Positions 8,294-14,915 of a stretch of DNA of 38,411 bases are shown one piece after another (position 1 is the stretch's first letter; each line of letters opens with the position of its first letter). Position numbers and translations under genes: made by a program. A model generated the notes under the pieces. That model saw nothing but the letters and a program-made list of their open reading frames with translations, did not search any database and was not told where the DNA came from. The stretch spans positions 1 to 38,411 of the forward strand of contig NZ_JACGCJ010000026.1 of assembly GCF_021030645.1 (NCBI RefSeq). Reading direction: 5' to 3'. The DNA is from Agrilactobacillus fermenti. Lineage in GTDB: Bacteria > Bacillota > Bacilli > Lactobacillales > Lactobacillaceae.

Positions 8294-8335
8294 AAAGCCA
8301 GTAATTTGAATCGTTTTTTTGAGGGAGGTCATTTG

Positions 8336-8602
8336 ATGCAAGAGAATTTTACACCCACGAATGCACGCAAACATCTATACGAAATCATTAAATCTGTCAA
8401 CACGCAAAAGAAGCCCGTTATGATCACACCGGCCAATGGTGACGAAAACCAAGCAGCCGTTATTATCAGTAAAAGTGATTACGATGCCATGCAAGAAACA
8501 CTTTATTTAGAAAATACCGGCACAATGGCTAAAGTTCGCGAACGTCAAAGTGATGACAGTGGCTTCACTGACGTTGATGATATCGATTGGGATAAGTTAT
8601 GA
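8336..8602 (+). CDS. YefM/Phd-family antitoxin
   Basis: The product is 88 aa. It has the Phd/YefM DNA-binding N-terminus (NFTPTNARKHLYEIIKSVNTQKKPVMITPANG), an AAVIISKSDYDAMQETLYL block typical of YefM, and an acidic C-terminal tail (DDSGFTDVDDIDWDKL), the part that normally wraps and neutralises the toxin. The start is set at the ATG at 8336 because GGGAGG (8322-8327) precedes it; the open frame continues upstream without a ribosome binding site and through the promoter. The stop overlaps the toxin start by 4 nt (ATGA). The protein should repress the promoter at 8265-8293. Confidence 0.92.
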   Translation: MQENFTPTNARKHLYEIIKSVNTQKKPVMITPANGDENQAAVIISKSDYDAMQETLYLENTGTMAKVRERQSDDSGFTDVDDIDWDKL

Positions 8603-8865
8603 GCCAATATACGGTCAAAATTAAAAATTCAGCGAAACGTGACCTGAAAAAATTAAAACAATCCAATTTGAAAGCCAATTTTCTAGAAATTATTGCCACG
8701 TTAAAAGAAAATCCCTATGCGCCTACCCAGAGTTTTGAAAAACTAACGCCACCGAGTGCAGGTTTTTATTCTCGGCGGTTAAATAGCCAACATCGGGTTG
8801 TCTATACGATTGATCAAGCTACTCATGAAGTTCTGATCTACGCTGCTTGGTCGCATTATAATTAG
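8599..8865 (+). CDS. YoeB/Txe-family mRNA interferase toxin
   Basis: The product is 88 aa, the family length. Residues that line up with YoeB catalytic residues are all present: E47 (SFEKL), R66 (QHRVVY) and the terminal His-Tyr pair H86-Y87 (WSHYN). FYSRRLNSQHRVVYTID is the family core. YoeB toxins bind the ribosome and cut mRNA at the A site when freed from YefM. Start and stop overlap in the ATGA with the antitoxin, so the two are co-translated. The toxin looks intact. The module is bounded on both sides by hairpins and by oppositely oriented dispersed elements (A and B). Confidence 0.92.
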   Translation: MSQYTVKIKNSAKRDLKKLKQSNLKANFLEIIATLKENPYAPTQSFEKLTPPSAGFYSRRLNSQHRVVYTIDQATHEVLIYAAWSHYN

Positions 8866-8869
8866 AAGT

Positions 8870-8904
8870 GGGCCGGGACAAAACTAATGTTTTGTCTACG
8901 GCCC
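8870..8904 (-). terminator. Hairpin of the GACAAAAC family downstream of the toxin gene
   Basis: GGGCCGGGACAAAAC pairs with GTTTTGTCTACGGCCC with minor mismatch. The same hairpin type, with changed outer stem, follows repeat copies C (9721-9757) and F (32702-32738), always at the 3' side of the element when read on the minus strand. It may terminate readthrough from either side. Confidence 0.6.
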
Positions 8905-8930
8905 CGATTACTTCACGAACGATTGTATTT

Positions 8931-9051
8931 TAAACGTGTTCCAAAAGGCAACGCCCTCACCTAACCACGAATCACTTAAATGGAAAACCCACCATTTGTC
9001 GTGATTCTTATTAGTGCTAAGCCGTTACCCGCCTTTTGTTTCACTCTCGTT
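8931..9051 (-). repeat. Dispersed structured element, copy B
   Basis: Read on the minus strand, it begins GAGAGTGAAACAAAAGGCG and ends TTTTGGAACACGTTTAA. Stems are CAAAAGGC/GCCTTTTG, AATCAC/GTGATT and AAATGG/CCATTT. It lies in inverted orientation to copy A across the toxin-antitoxin pair. Confidence 0.85.
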
Positions 9052-9068
9052 CCTACGATTAGGCTTAT

Positions 9069-9112
9069 AAAACGGCATTGAAAGCAATTTGTTTTTGCTT
9101 CAGTGCCGTTTT
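9069..9112 (+). terminator. Terminator-like hairpin, near copy of 8190-8233
   Basis: AAAACGGCATTGAAAGCAA pairs with TTGCTTCAGTGCCGTTTT; C-to-T in the left arm makes one G-T pair. T-run on both strands. The following 100 bp up to 9210 is AT-rich promoter-like sequence for the next gene. Confidence 0.75.
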
Positions 9113-9210
9113 GTTGTGTCTTATTCATATATTATTCATTTTTTAATCATTGAATATTAATAATTACGGTTCAAAATTAACTCAAATCTTAATCTAGGGG
9201 GTAGCTCGAG

Positions 9211-9657
9211 ATGACAACTTTTAAACTCCAGCGATTTGTTTGGTTTATGTGGCTTGCCCTTGTAATCTTTTGTTTGTCTATGATGGCAATTCACATACGT
9301 CAGCCTAAAAGCACTATAAACTTCATCATCTTTTTATGTCTTCTGGAATTCGTGCGCCGCAGTACACTACTCAAAGACTACGATGATCATATCTCTAAAA
9401 AGTGGGCAGCTTTCTTAAAAAACCATCAGTTTAATTTTAACTACAAGGTTCAACGGCTACTTTGGTTTAGCGGTTTAATTGTGACTTTAGCTATCGCGAT
9501 CTACTTATTGACGCAGTTTCAAACAAAGAATGGCACAATTGCCTTTGTAATTCTTATAATCGTGGTAGGCGTCGCCTTCTACCTTAAACGTGTGGCTACT
9601 AGAAATTATGATGACCATGTTAGGCAGTACTTCCATAGTCTGTATGCTGATATCTAA
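9211..9657 (+). CDS. Four-TM membrane protein made of two related modules
   Basis: This is a 148-aa protein that I do not recognise. It consists of two similar halves: residues 4-66 (FKLQRFVWFMW, two hydrophobic segments, then KDYDDHISKKWAAF) and 78-143 (YKVQRLLWFSG, two hydrophobic segments, then RNYDDHVRQYF). Each half is a basic-aromatic start, two membrane segments and a short cytoplasmic-looking tail with YDDH. This suggests duplication of an ancestral hairpin. AGGGGG (9196-9201) precedes the ATG. It stands alone between dispersed elements B and C. There is no signal peptide, and no catalytic motif beyond the repeated YDDH. Confidence 0.75.
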   Translation: MTTFKLQRFVWFMWLALVIFCLSMMAIHIRQPKSTINFIIFLCLLEFVRRSTLLKDYDDHISKKWAAFLKNHQFNFNYKVQRLLWFSGLIVTLAIAIYLLTQFQTKNGTIAFVILIIVVGVAFYLKRVATRNYDDHVRQYFHSLYADI

Positions 9658-9720
9658 CAACTAACTACTATGGATATTCAAACTTGGACTGATTATTTAA
9701 ATAAAGATTAATGCAAAAAA

Positions 9721-9757
9721 GTGGCTGGGACAAAACTAACGTTTTGTTTTCAGCCAC
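9721..9757 (-). terminator. GACAAAAC-type hairpin at the end of element C
   Basis: GTGGCTG pairs with CAGCCAC, with an inner ACAAAAC/GTTTTGT pairing. On the minus strand it is followed by a run of six T (the A-run at 9715-9720), so it should terminate transcripts coming from zur and element C. Confidence 0.7.
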
Positions 9758-9780
9758 TATGTGTTTACGAACAATTCAAT

Positions 9781-9900
9781 TTTAAACGTGTTCCAAAAGG
9801 CAACACCTTCACCTAACCACGAATGGATCAAATGGCAAGTTCACCATTTTTCGCCATTCTTGTTAGTGATCAGGTGCTGAGCGCCTTTTGTCTCACTCTC
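9781..9900 (-). repeat. Dispersed structured element, copy C
   Basis: Read on the minus strand, it starts GAGAGTGAGACAAAAGGCG 16 nt after the zur stop and ends GGAACACGTTTAAA. Stems are CAAAAGGC/GCCTTTTG, AGCACCT/AGGTGTT, CTAAC/GTTAG, AATGG/CCATT and AAATGG/CCATTT. The second and fourth stems differ in sequence from those in copies B, D and F but still pair. Confidence 0.85.
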
Positions 9901-9915
9901 TTTTTTATTATCAAC

Positions 9916-10347
9916 TTAAAGCTGACATTTAGGACAAAGCCCAAAGACTTCTAAATGTTGCGCCGTAATTTGGTAATCAGGTAACTGGTCTTGTACTTGA
10001 GCCAAAGGTGGTTCCTTGAGCTCAACAACGCGGCCGCAATTTTCACAAATAAAATGACTATGCTGCACATGATCAAAATCACATTGAAATTTCACGTGCA
10101 AGCCACTGGAAAACATGCGCTTCTCAACGATATGCAGGTCAGATAATTCATCAATATTCCGATAAACCGTTTCATAACTCATTCGAGGATAAAAGTTACG
10201 TAGATACTGATCCACCGTTTTAATTGGCAAATAATGATCTTGATGTTCATACAAAAATGCAATCAAATCACGGCGTTGTTTCGTAACTTTTAAATTGGCT
10301 TTTTTCATCAACTGGACAGCATAATCCACATGGGTTTCTGCAAGCAT
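9916..10347 (-). CDS. zur: Fur-family regulator, probably zinc-responsive Zur
   Basis: This is a cytoplasmic metal-dependent repressor, 143 aa. A winged helix occupies about 10-80 (LKVTKQRRDLIAFLYEH, then MSYETVYRNIDELSDLHIVEKR). A dimerisation/metal domain follows with HVQHSHFICENCGRVVEL and a C-terminal GLCPKCQL; the two CxxC pairs form the usual structural zinc site, and the His cluster around HSHF the sensing site. It is assigned Zur rather than Fur or PerR because it ends an operon with a metal-binding lipoprotein and a zinc-free S14, and because a Zur-like box lies upstream of that operon. The start is set at the ATG at 10347 behind GGAGG (10354-10358); the frame is open further upstream without a ribosome binding site. 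Confidence 0.85.
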   Translation of the reverse strand: MLAETHVDYAVQLMKKANLKVTKQRRDLIAFLYEHQDHYLPIKTVDQYLRNFYPRMSYETVYRNIDELSDLHIVEKRMFSSGLHVKFQCDFDHVQHSHFICENCGRVVELKEPPLAQVQDQLPDYQITAQHLEVFGLCPKCQL

Positions 10348-10416
10348 GATCAACCCTCCATTTTCAGTGATAAACTTGCCACCATCATACCATTTTGTCA
10401 CGCAGCTTGTATACTT

Positions 10417-10686
10417 TTACCAACTGGCTTTCTTGACACCGGGGATCTGCCCGAGGTGCGCATACTTGCGAAAGTTGATCCTGGACATGCCAAACTTACG
10501 CATGTAAGCATGTGGCCGGCCATCTAATTTGTCGCGCCGCTGGATTCGCGTGGGCGAGGCATTACGCGGCAAGCGACTTAAAGCCGCATAATTATGTTCT
10601 GCTTTTAATTGGCGCCGCAGTTCAGCGTATTTTTCGACAGTAGCTTCGATTTTTTGGGCTTTAGCAATTTTTGACTTCTTAGCCAT
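10417..10686 (-). CDS. rpsN: Ribosomal protein S14, zinc-independent (C-minus) form
   Basis: The product is 89 aa: long-form S14 without the CxxC...CxxC zinc ribbon of the 61-aa housekeeping form. It keeps the conserved [25 protein letters not shown] and the C-terminal [25 protein letters not shown] blocks. C-minus paralogues replace zinc-containing S14 during zinc shortage, freeing zinc and keeping ribosome assembly going, and are normally repressed by Zur. It lies 17 nt after the metal-binding lipoprotein gene and upstream of zur on the same strand. GGAGG (10692-10696) precedes the ATG. Confidence 0.94.
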   Translation of the reverse strand: MAKKSKIAKAQKIEATVEKYAELRRQLKAEHNYAALSRLPRNASPTRIQRRDKLDGRPHAYMRKFGMSRINFRKYAHLGQIPGVKKASW

Positions 10687-10703
10687 TTCAGGACCTCCAA
10701 CGA

Positions 10704-11633
10704 TTATTTAGCAGCAGTTTGTTCTAAAATTTGATTCAAATCTTTATATTGAGACAGCATCCATTGTTTGTAATCCATCTTAGCAGGTAGTGTTTCCGTG
10801 ACTTTTAAGACAGGTACTTTATTATCCTGGGCTAATTTGACAAAGTTATTGACTACCTTGCTGTCTACTTGTTTGTTATAAACGAAGAAAGCAATTTTCT
10901 TAGCTTTGATCCCGTCTTGCATCTCTTTAACAACTTTTGGTGAAGGATCACTTTCATTTTCAGTCGCTTGTTCGAATTTTTCATTGCCGACTTTGAACCC
11001 AATGGCATCAATGGCATAGTCAAAGACAGGTTCACTGACATAAACAGCTTTATTTGGTGCACTAGCTGCCTTTTGCTTCAACTGATTGATTTCATCATTA
11101 ACTGGTTTCAAAGAAGCAATATACTTTTGGGCATTCTTTTTGAAATAAGCTTTATTTTTAGGTTGCTTTTTGCCTAATTGTTTAGCTAAATCGTTGGCTA
11201 ATTTAGGCATCGTTGCTGGATTATACCAAAGATGAGGATTGTCGCCAGTCTTTTTACCCATGATATTTTCGCCAACCTTGATATATTGCAGCTTATCAGA
11301 ATTTTTGGCTAATTTATTCATCCAAGGGTCGTACCCGATCCCATTAGCAATCGCGATATCTGCTTTACTTACTTCTTTAGCCACGTTAGTCGTGGGTTCA
11401 TAGTCATGGGGATCTACGGAAGGTTTATTGATAATTGACTTGACCGTCCCTTTGTTCCCGACCACAGCCTTGGCTACCTCACCATAAAAATCCGTAGTCG
11501 TCACAATAGAAATTTTTTGATTCTTCTGACTGGCTTGACTATTACTTTGACCACAAGCCGTCGCAACCACTGCAACCACAAGCATTAAGCCAGCAACTAA
11601 GCTGAACTTCAAAAATCGACGTAAAGATGACAT
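10704..11633 (-). CDS. znuA: Zinc/manganese ABC transporter substrate-binding lipoprotein (ZnuA/AdcA-type)
   Basis: This is a cluster A-I (ZnuA_N/TroA) metal-binding lipoprotein, 309 aa. The signal peptide ends in a lipobox at C27 (VATAC). Candidate metal ligands are H76 (SVDPHDYEP), H134 (NPHLWYNP) and E201 (VSEPVFDY); the fourth may be E280 (TETLP). His-His-Glu plus an acid resembles PsaA-like sites more than the three-His ZnuA site, and there is no His-rich loop, so specificity from sequence alone is uncertain. The operon partners (C-minus S14, Zur-like regulator) argue for zinc. The permease and ATPase genes are not in this window, so the protein must use a transporter encoded elsewhere. 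GGGAG (11640-11644) precedes the ATG. Confidence 0.9.
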   Translation of the reverse strand: MSSLRRFLKFSLVAGLMLVVAVVATACGQSNSQASQKNQKISIVTTTDFYGEVAKAVVGNKGTVKSIINKPSVDPHDYEPTTNVAKEVSKADIAIANGIGYDPWMNKLAKNSDKLQYIKVGENIMGKKTGDNPHLWYNPATMPKLANDLAKQLGKKQPKNKAYFKKNAQKYIASLKPVNDEINQLKQKAASAPNKAVYVSEPVFDYAIDAIGFKVGNEKFEQATENESDPSPKVVKEMQDGIKAKKIAFFVYNKQVDSKVVNNFVKLAQDNKVPVLKVTETLPAKMDYKQWMLSQYKDLNQILEQTAAK

Positions 11634-11660
11634 CAGAGCACTCCCTTAAATTTTTAATCT

Positions 11661-11735
11661 AAAAAATAGGGCCCCTTAAACCAACAATCAACTATGTAAA
11701 CAGAACAGAATGGTGCTGATTGGTATTAAAGGACC
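11661..11735 (-). terminator. Hairpin with T-run between niaR and znuA
   Basis: On the minus strand a long imperfect stem pairs 11717-11735 (GGTCCTTTAATACCAATCA) with 11669-11690 (ending GGTTTAAGGGGCC), loop about 26 nt, then TATTTTTT. It can terminate niaR transcription. Only about 28 nt remain between it and the znuA start, too few for a promoter, so any znuA transcript begun upstream must pass it. Confidence 0.6.
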
Positions 11736-11768
11736 ACAAATAAGGGTACTCGATATTTAGTTAAATGT

Positions 11769-11790
11769 AAATAGTAAATTTTACCATTAT
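11769..11790. promoter_or_regulatory. Candidate Zur box overlapping the niaR stop codon
   Basis: A 9-1-9 dyad with one mismatch (minus strand core GTAAAATTTAC, flanked by ATAATG and TATTTA) lies at about 11770-11788. It has the geometry and most positions of the Bacillus Zur consensus (core GTAATNATTAC inside AAATC/GATTT arms). It lies about 140 bp upstream of the znuA-rpsN-zur operon. Seen as sequence; binding is inferred. Confidence 0.5.
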
Positions 11791-12302
11791 CCTAAAAATA
11801 AAATGTCCGCGTCTTGTAGGGCTTGTTTAATAGCAGCCAAATCTGCATCGGTACGATACGCGATCGTGTGCAAATGGACCCCATCAGTCAATTCCGACAG
11901 TAGGTGGGCATCGGTTCGTTTTAATTTGGTTATAAAATGTTTCACTTCAGTCATATTACTAATATTTAAATTTCCCGTGACCTCGCCATAAATTTCGTGA
12001 TCAATGATGGTATTTAATAGCTTGCCGCCATTTGCGACGATCAATTCCAACTCTTGTTGTGCCTGTGCCCTAGTATGCCGGCAAACGATCTTAGCGGTTT
12101 GATCACTAGAGACCTGCTCATAAGTATAGCCATTAAAATTAGCTACCACAGCTTCCCCAGAAGCGCGCATCAGTGCAATATCGCCAACGACTGTTTGACG
12201 GCTGACCCCAAACTGTTTCGCAAATTTAGAAGCACTGATCGGCGTGTCCGTAGTTTGTAATTGTGTTCTGATTTGATTCCGGCGTTCTTGCCCTGATAAC
12301 AT
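11787..12302 (-). CDS. niaR: Niacin-responsive repressor NiaR (HTH + 3H domain)
   Basis: This is a cytoplasmic repressor of NAD-precursor genes, 171 aa. Residues about 4-60 are a winged HTH_11 domain (RRNQIRTQLQTTDTPISASKFAKQFGVSRQTVVGDIALMRASG). The 3H domain follows, with its three diagnostic histidines in IVCRHTR, IIDHEIYGEVTG and GVHLHTIAYR, which in the family bind metal and nicotinic acid. No niacin transporter or NAD gene is adjacent, so its regulon is elsewhere. AAGGAG (12309-12314) precedes the ATG at 12302; the frame is open upstream but has no ribosome binding site. It is divergent from the leu operon. Confidence 0.9.
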   Translation of the reverse strand: MLSGQERRNQIRTQLQTTDTPISASKFAKQFGVSRQTVVGDIALMRASGEAVVANFNGYTYEQVSSDQTAKIVCRHTRAQAQQELELIVANGGKLLNTIIDHEIYGEVTGNLNISNMTEVKHFITKLKRTDAHLLSELTDGVHLHTIAYRTDADLAAIKQALQDADILFLG

Positions 12303-12418
12303 AAAACCGCTCCTTGAAATGTTTATGCCTATTATAACGTAGTCTTGTCCGCTCACGCCAATCGAGGGACACGAACCGGTTAAAAATAATTAAATTATAA
12401 AATAATTAAAAATAACTG

Positions 12419-12446
12419 TTGACACATTAATAATTTATGATAAATT
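12419..12446 (+). promoter_or_regulatory. Promoter of the leucine operon
   Basis: TTGACA (12419-12424), a 16-bp AT-rich spacer, then TAAATT (12441-12446). It lies 35 nt upstream of the leader peptide start. The upstream 60 bp is very AT-rich (UP-element-like). I saw no clear CodY box. Confidence 0.55.
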
Positions 12447-12480
12447 TGTAATATAAATTAATGAAAGGATGGTGTCACTT

Positions 12481-12549
12481 ATGACACAACAAAATCATGT
12501 TTTGCAGCCACAACTGAACACCATGCTATTCAATGCCTTATTATTATGA
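12481..12549 (+). CDS. leuL: leu operon leader peptide, 22 aa
   Basis: A 22-codon frame runs from ATG (AAAGGATGG upstream) to TGA. It contains six leucines, ending in three consecutive TTA codons (NALLL) just before the stop. The codons just upstream of the attenuator structure are the ones expected for leucine-dependent ribosome stalling. It is too short for routine gene calling. A ribosome stalled at the TTA run would cover the base of the first hairpin (12553-12576) and favour the antiterminator. Confidence 0.85.
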   Translation: MTQQNHVLQPQLNTMLFNALLL

Positions 12550-12552
12550 CCG

Positions 12553-12644
12553 GGACTCGCACATTGTGTGGAGTCCTATTCGTGTTAGATGATGGGGCTC
12601 CTTTTTTTATCAGCCGCCCCATCAGTAATGATGAGGCGTTTTTT
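12553..12644 (+). promoter_or_regulatory. Leucine attenuator: pause hairpin, antiterminator and terminator
   Basis: Hairpin 1 is GGACT...AGTCC with inner CACA/TGTG (12553-12576). The antiterminator arm TGATGGGGC (12590-12598) is perfectly complementary to GCCCCATCA (12616-12624). The competing terminator uses that same segment: CGCCCCATCA (12615-12624) with TGATGAGGCG (12629-12638), then a T-run to 12644. Together with the Leu-rich leader peptide this is a classical ribosome-mediated attenuator, as known for lactococcal ilv-leu. Mutually exclusive pairing is seen directly; the mechanism is inferred. Confidence 0.85.
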
Positions 12645-12669
12645 AATACAAAAAAAGGAGTGCTTGATT

Positions 12670-13833
12670 ATGAGAAAAATTGCTATGTTTGATACGACGC
12701 TACGTGACGGGGAACAAACAGTTGGTGTGAATTTTAGTATTGCTGAAAAGGTCAAAATTGCCAAGCAGCTCCAAAACTGGGGCGTAGATGTCATTGAAGC
12801 TGGCTTCCCCATTGCGTCACCCAACGACTTCCAATCTGTCCAAGCAATTTCCAGAGCCCTTTCAACCACCCGAGTGACGGGCTTGGCGCGGATGAAACAA
12901 AAAGACATCGATGCTTGCATTAAAGCAACCGCCGATTCTAAAAACAAGCAGATCCACGTCTTCATCGCCACTAGTCCCATTCATCGCAGTGCCAAATTAC
13001 ATATGTCCAAAGCCCAAGTTTTACATGAGATCGATGAGAAAGTGCGCTATGCTAAGCAGTATTTTGACATCGTCCAATTCTCTCCTGAAGATGCCACCCG
13101 CACTGAACCCGGCTTTCTAGTGCAAGCCTGCCAAACCGCGATCGACGCTGGTGCCACTGTCATCAACATCGCTGATACAGTTGGTTATTCTAATCCTGCT
13201 GAATTCGGGGCAACTTTTGATAATTTGATCCAGCATATCCAAAGTCCCCACAAAATCACTTACTCGGCGCACTGCCACAATGATTTGGGCATGGCTACCG
13301 CCAATGCGATGGCCGCGATCGAACATGGTGCTGATCGAATCGAAGGTACGGTTAATGGCATTGGTGAACGTGCTGGTAATACGGCCTTGGAAGAAGTAGC
13401 CGCTCAGATCAAAGTACGGCAAGATTACTATCAATGTGTTACTAATATCGACATGAAACAAACTAAAACCACTAGCGACATGATCAGTGAATTTGCTAAA
13501 ATCCCTGTACCTAAGAACAAAGCTGTGATTGGGCCATTCGCCTTCTCCCATGAATCTGGCATTCACCAAGATGGCTACTTGAAGAATCATCAAACTTACG
13601 AAATTCTGACGCCAGAAAGTGTGGGTATGAAGCATACGTAAATTCCTTTGGGCAAGCTATCTGGCAGTCATGCGGTGCATGAACGCTTAGCTCAAATCGG
13701 TTATGCCGTCACACCGGAACAAATGCGGATCATCTTTCCTAAATTCAAAGCTTTTGCTGATCAAGTGGCTCTGGTGAGTAATGACGACCTTGAACAGATC
13801 ATGTCTAGTTGTGAAATGAAGGTGGCTAAATAA
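12670..13833 (+). pseudogene. leuA: 2-isopropylmalate synthase leuA, interrupted by a nonsense codon and lacking the regulatory domain
   Basis: LeuA condenses acetyl-CoA with 2-oxoisovalerate, the first leucine-specific step. The frame starts at ATG 12670 behind AAGGAG. It has the HMGL-like barrel: [16 protein letters not shown] at the N-terminus, [36 protein letters not shown], and [13 protein letters not shown]. At codon 324 the sequence reads HT-stop-IPLGKLSG, where homologues have HTQIPLGKLSG, so a single C-to-T change (CAA to TAA, 13639-13641) explains the stop. The frame then continues cleanly to TAA at 13831-13833 (387 codons in all). The C-terminal allosteric LeuA dimer domain of about 120 aa found in 500-aa LeuA proteins is absent, and leuB follows directly. 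The enzyme is probably inactive unless the stop is read through or is a sequencing error. Confidence 0.9.
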
Positions 13834-14915
13834 TGCATGAACCTACAATTACAGTGCTCAGCGGTGACGGCATCGGCCCCGAAATCATGTCTGCGACCAT
13901 CGAAGTTATCAAAACGGCCCAACAAATTACCCAAACTAATTATCACTTCGTCCCCATGGCTTTTGGCGGCTGCTCAATTGATCAATTCGGCGAGCCTTTG
14001 ACTGACGCCTTATTAGCCCAAGTCAAACGGTCAGATGCCGTATTGTTAGCTGCCGTTGGTGGCCCTAAATGGGATCATTATGACGTCCGTCCAGAGGCTG
14101 GTTTATTAGGCTTGCGGGCAGCCATGAAGGTTTACGCCAACTTACGCCCCACCAAAATTACAGCTGCTGCTGTCACGCGCAGCCCCTTAAAAGCTGAGAT
14201 TGCACAAAATACTAATTTTATGATCGTACGCGAGCTGACTTCCGGAATTTATTTTGGTAAGCCTCGGCATTATAGTACGGATCAAGCCTTAGACACGATG
14301 GTTTATAATCGATCTGAAATCAACCGCATTATGACCTATGCGTTCAAATTAGCCCAGCAACGTGACCGCCATGTCACCGTTGTCGATAAAGCCAACGTAT
14401 TAGCCACAAGTAAACTATGGCGCGATGTCGCCGAAGAAATACACCCACAATATCCAGAGATCACGTTAGATTTTGAATACGTTGATGCGGCCGCTATGAA
14501 AATCGTTAAATCGCCGCAGCAGTTCGATGTTATCGTCACAAGCAATCTATTTGGTGACATTCTAAGCGATGAAGCCGCTGCAATTACCGGATCCATCGGG
14601 ACGATTCCTTCTGAAAGTGTCAGTGAAACTGGCCCCAATCTCTACGAGCCGATTCACGGATCAGCGCCAGATATCGCGGGCCAAAATATAGCCGATCCAA
14701 TAGGCATGATTAATTCAGCCGTTTTAATGTTACAGCATACGTTTAATGATCAAGCCACAGCAAATGTCATCGAGCGGGCGATGGCTGCGGTTTTACAACA
14801 AGATCAGCCCGTTGACTTAGGTGGACAGTTAAATACGATGGCATTCACCCAACGTATCTGTGCGCAAATGCAACAAAATTCAGTAAAGGTGGCGCCCGAT
14901 TATGTCCAAGATTAA
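13833..14915 (+). CDS. leuB: 3-isopropylmalate dehydrogenase (LeuB)
   Basis: This is a cytoplasmic NAD-dependent oxidative decarboxylase, third step of leucine synthesis, 360 aa (normal). It begins [14 protein letters not shown], contains [11 protein letters not shown], the substrate-binding [30 protein letters not shown] with the catalytic Lys, and [28 protein letters not shown] with the metal-binding Asp residues. Its start overlaps the leuA stop (TAATG), and its 3' end overlaps leuC by 14 nt, so translation is coupled. All catalytic blocks look intact, in contrast with leuA. Confidence 0.95.
   Translation: MHEPTITVLSGDGIGPEIMSATIEVIKTAQQITQTNYHFVPMAFGGCSIDQFGEPLTDALLAQVKRSDAVLLAAVGGPKWDHYDVRPEAGLLGLRAAMKVYANLRPTKITAAAVTRSPLKAEIAQNTNFMIVRELTSGIYFGKPRHYSTDQALDTMVYNRSEINRIMTYAFKLAQQRDRHVTVVDKANVLATSKLWRDVAEEIHPQYPEITLDFEYVDAAAMKIVKSPQQFDVIVTSNLFGDILSDEAAAITGSIGTIPSESVSETGPNLYEPIHGSAPDIAGQNIADPIGMINSAVLMLQHTFNDQATANVIERAMAAVLQQDQPVDLGGQLNTMAFTQRICAQMQQNSVKVAPDYVQD

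Noticed and set aside
8261-8335. N-terminal extension of the antitoxin
   Set aside because: These codons coincide with the promoter and lie before GGGAGG; they are not expected to be translated.
12430-12660. T-box leader before leuA
   Set aside because: No AGGGTGGNACCGCG-type T-box sequence or specifier loop is seen; the Leu-rich leader peptide and the competing stems explain the region.
14336-14638. 100-aa minus-strand ORF inside leuB
   Set aside because: Antisense shadow of a well-conserved gene, without ribosome binding site or domain.
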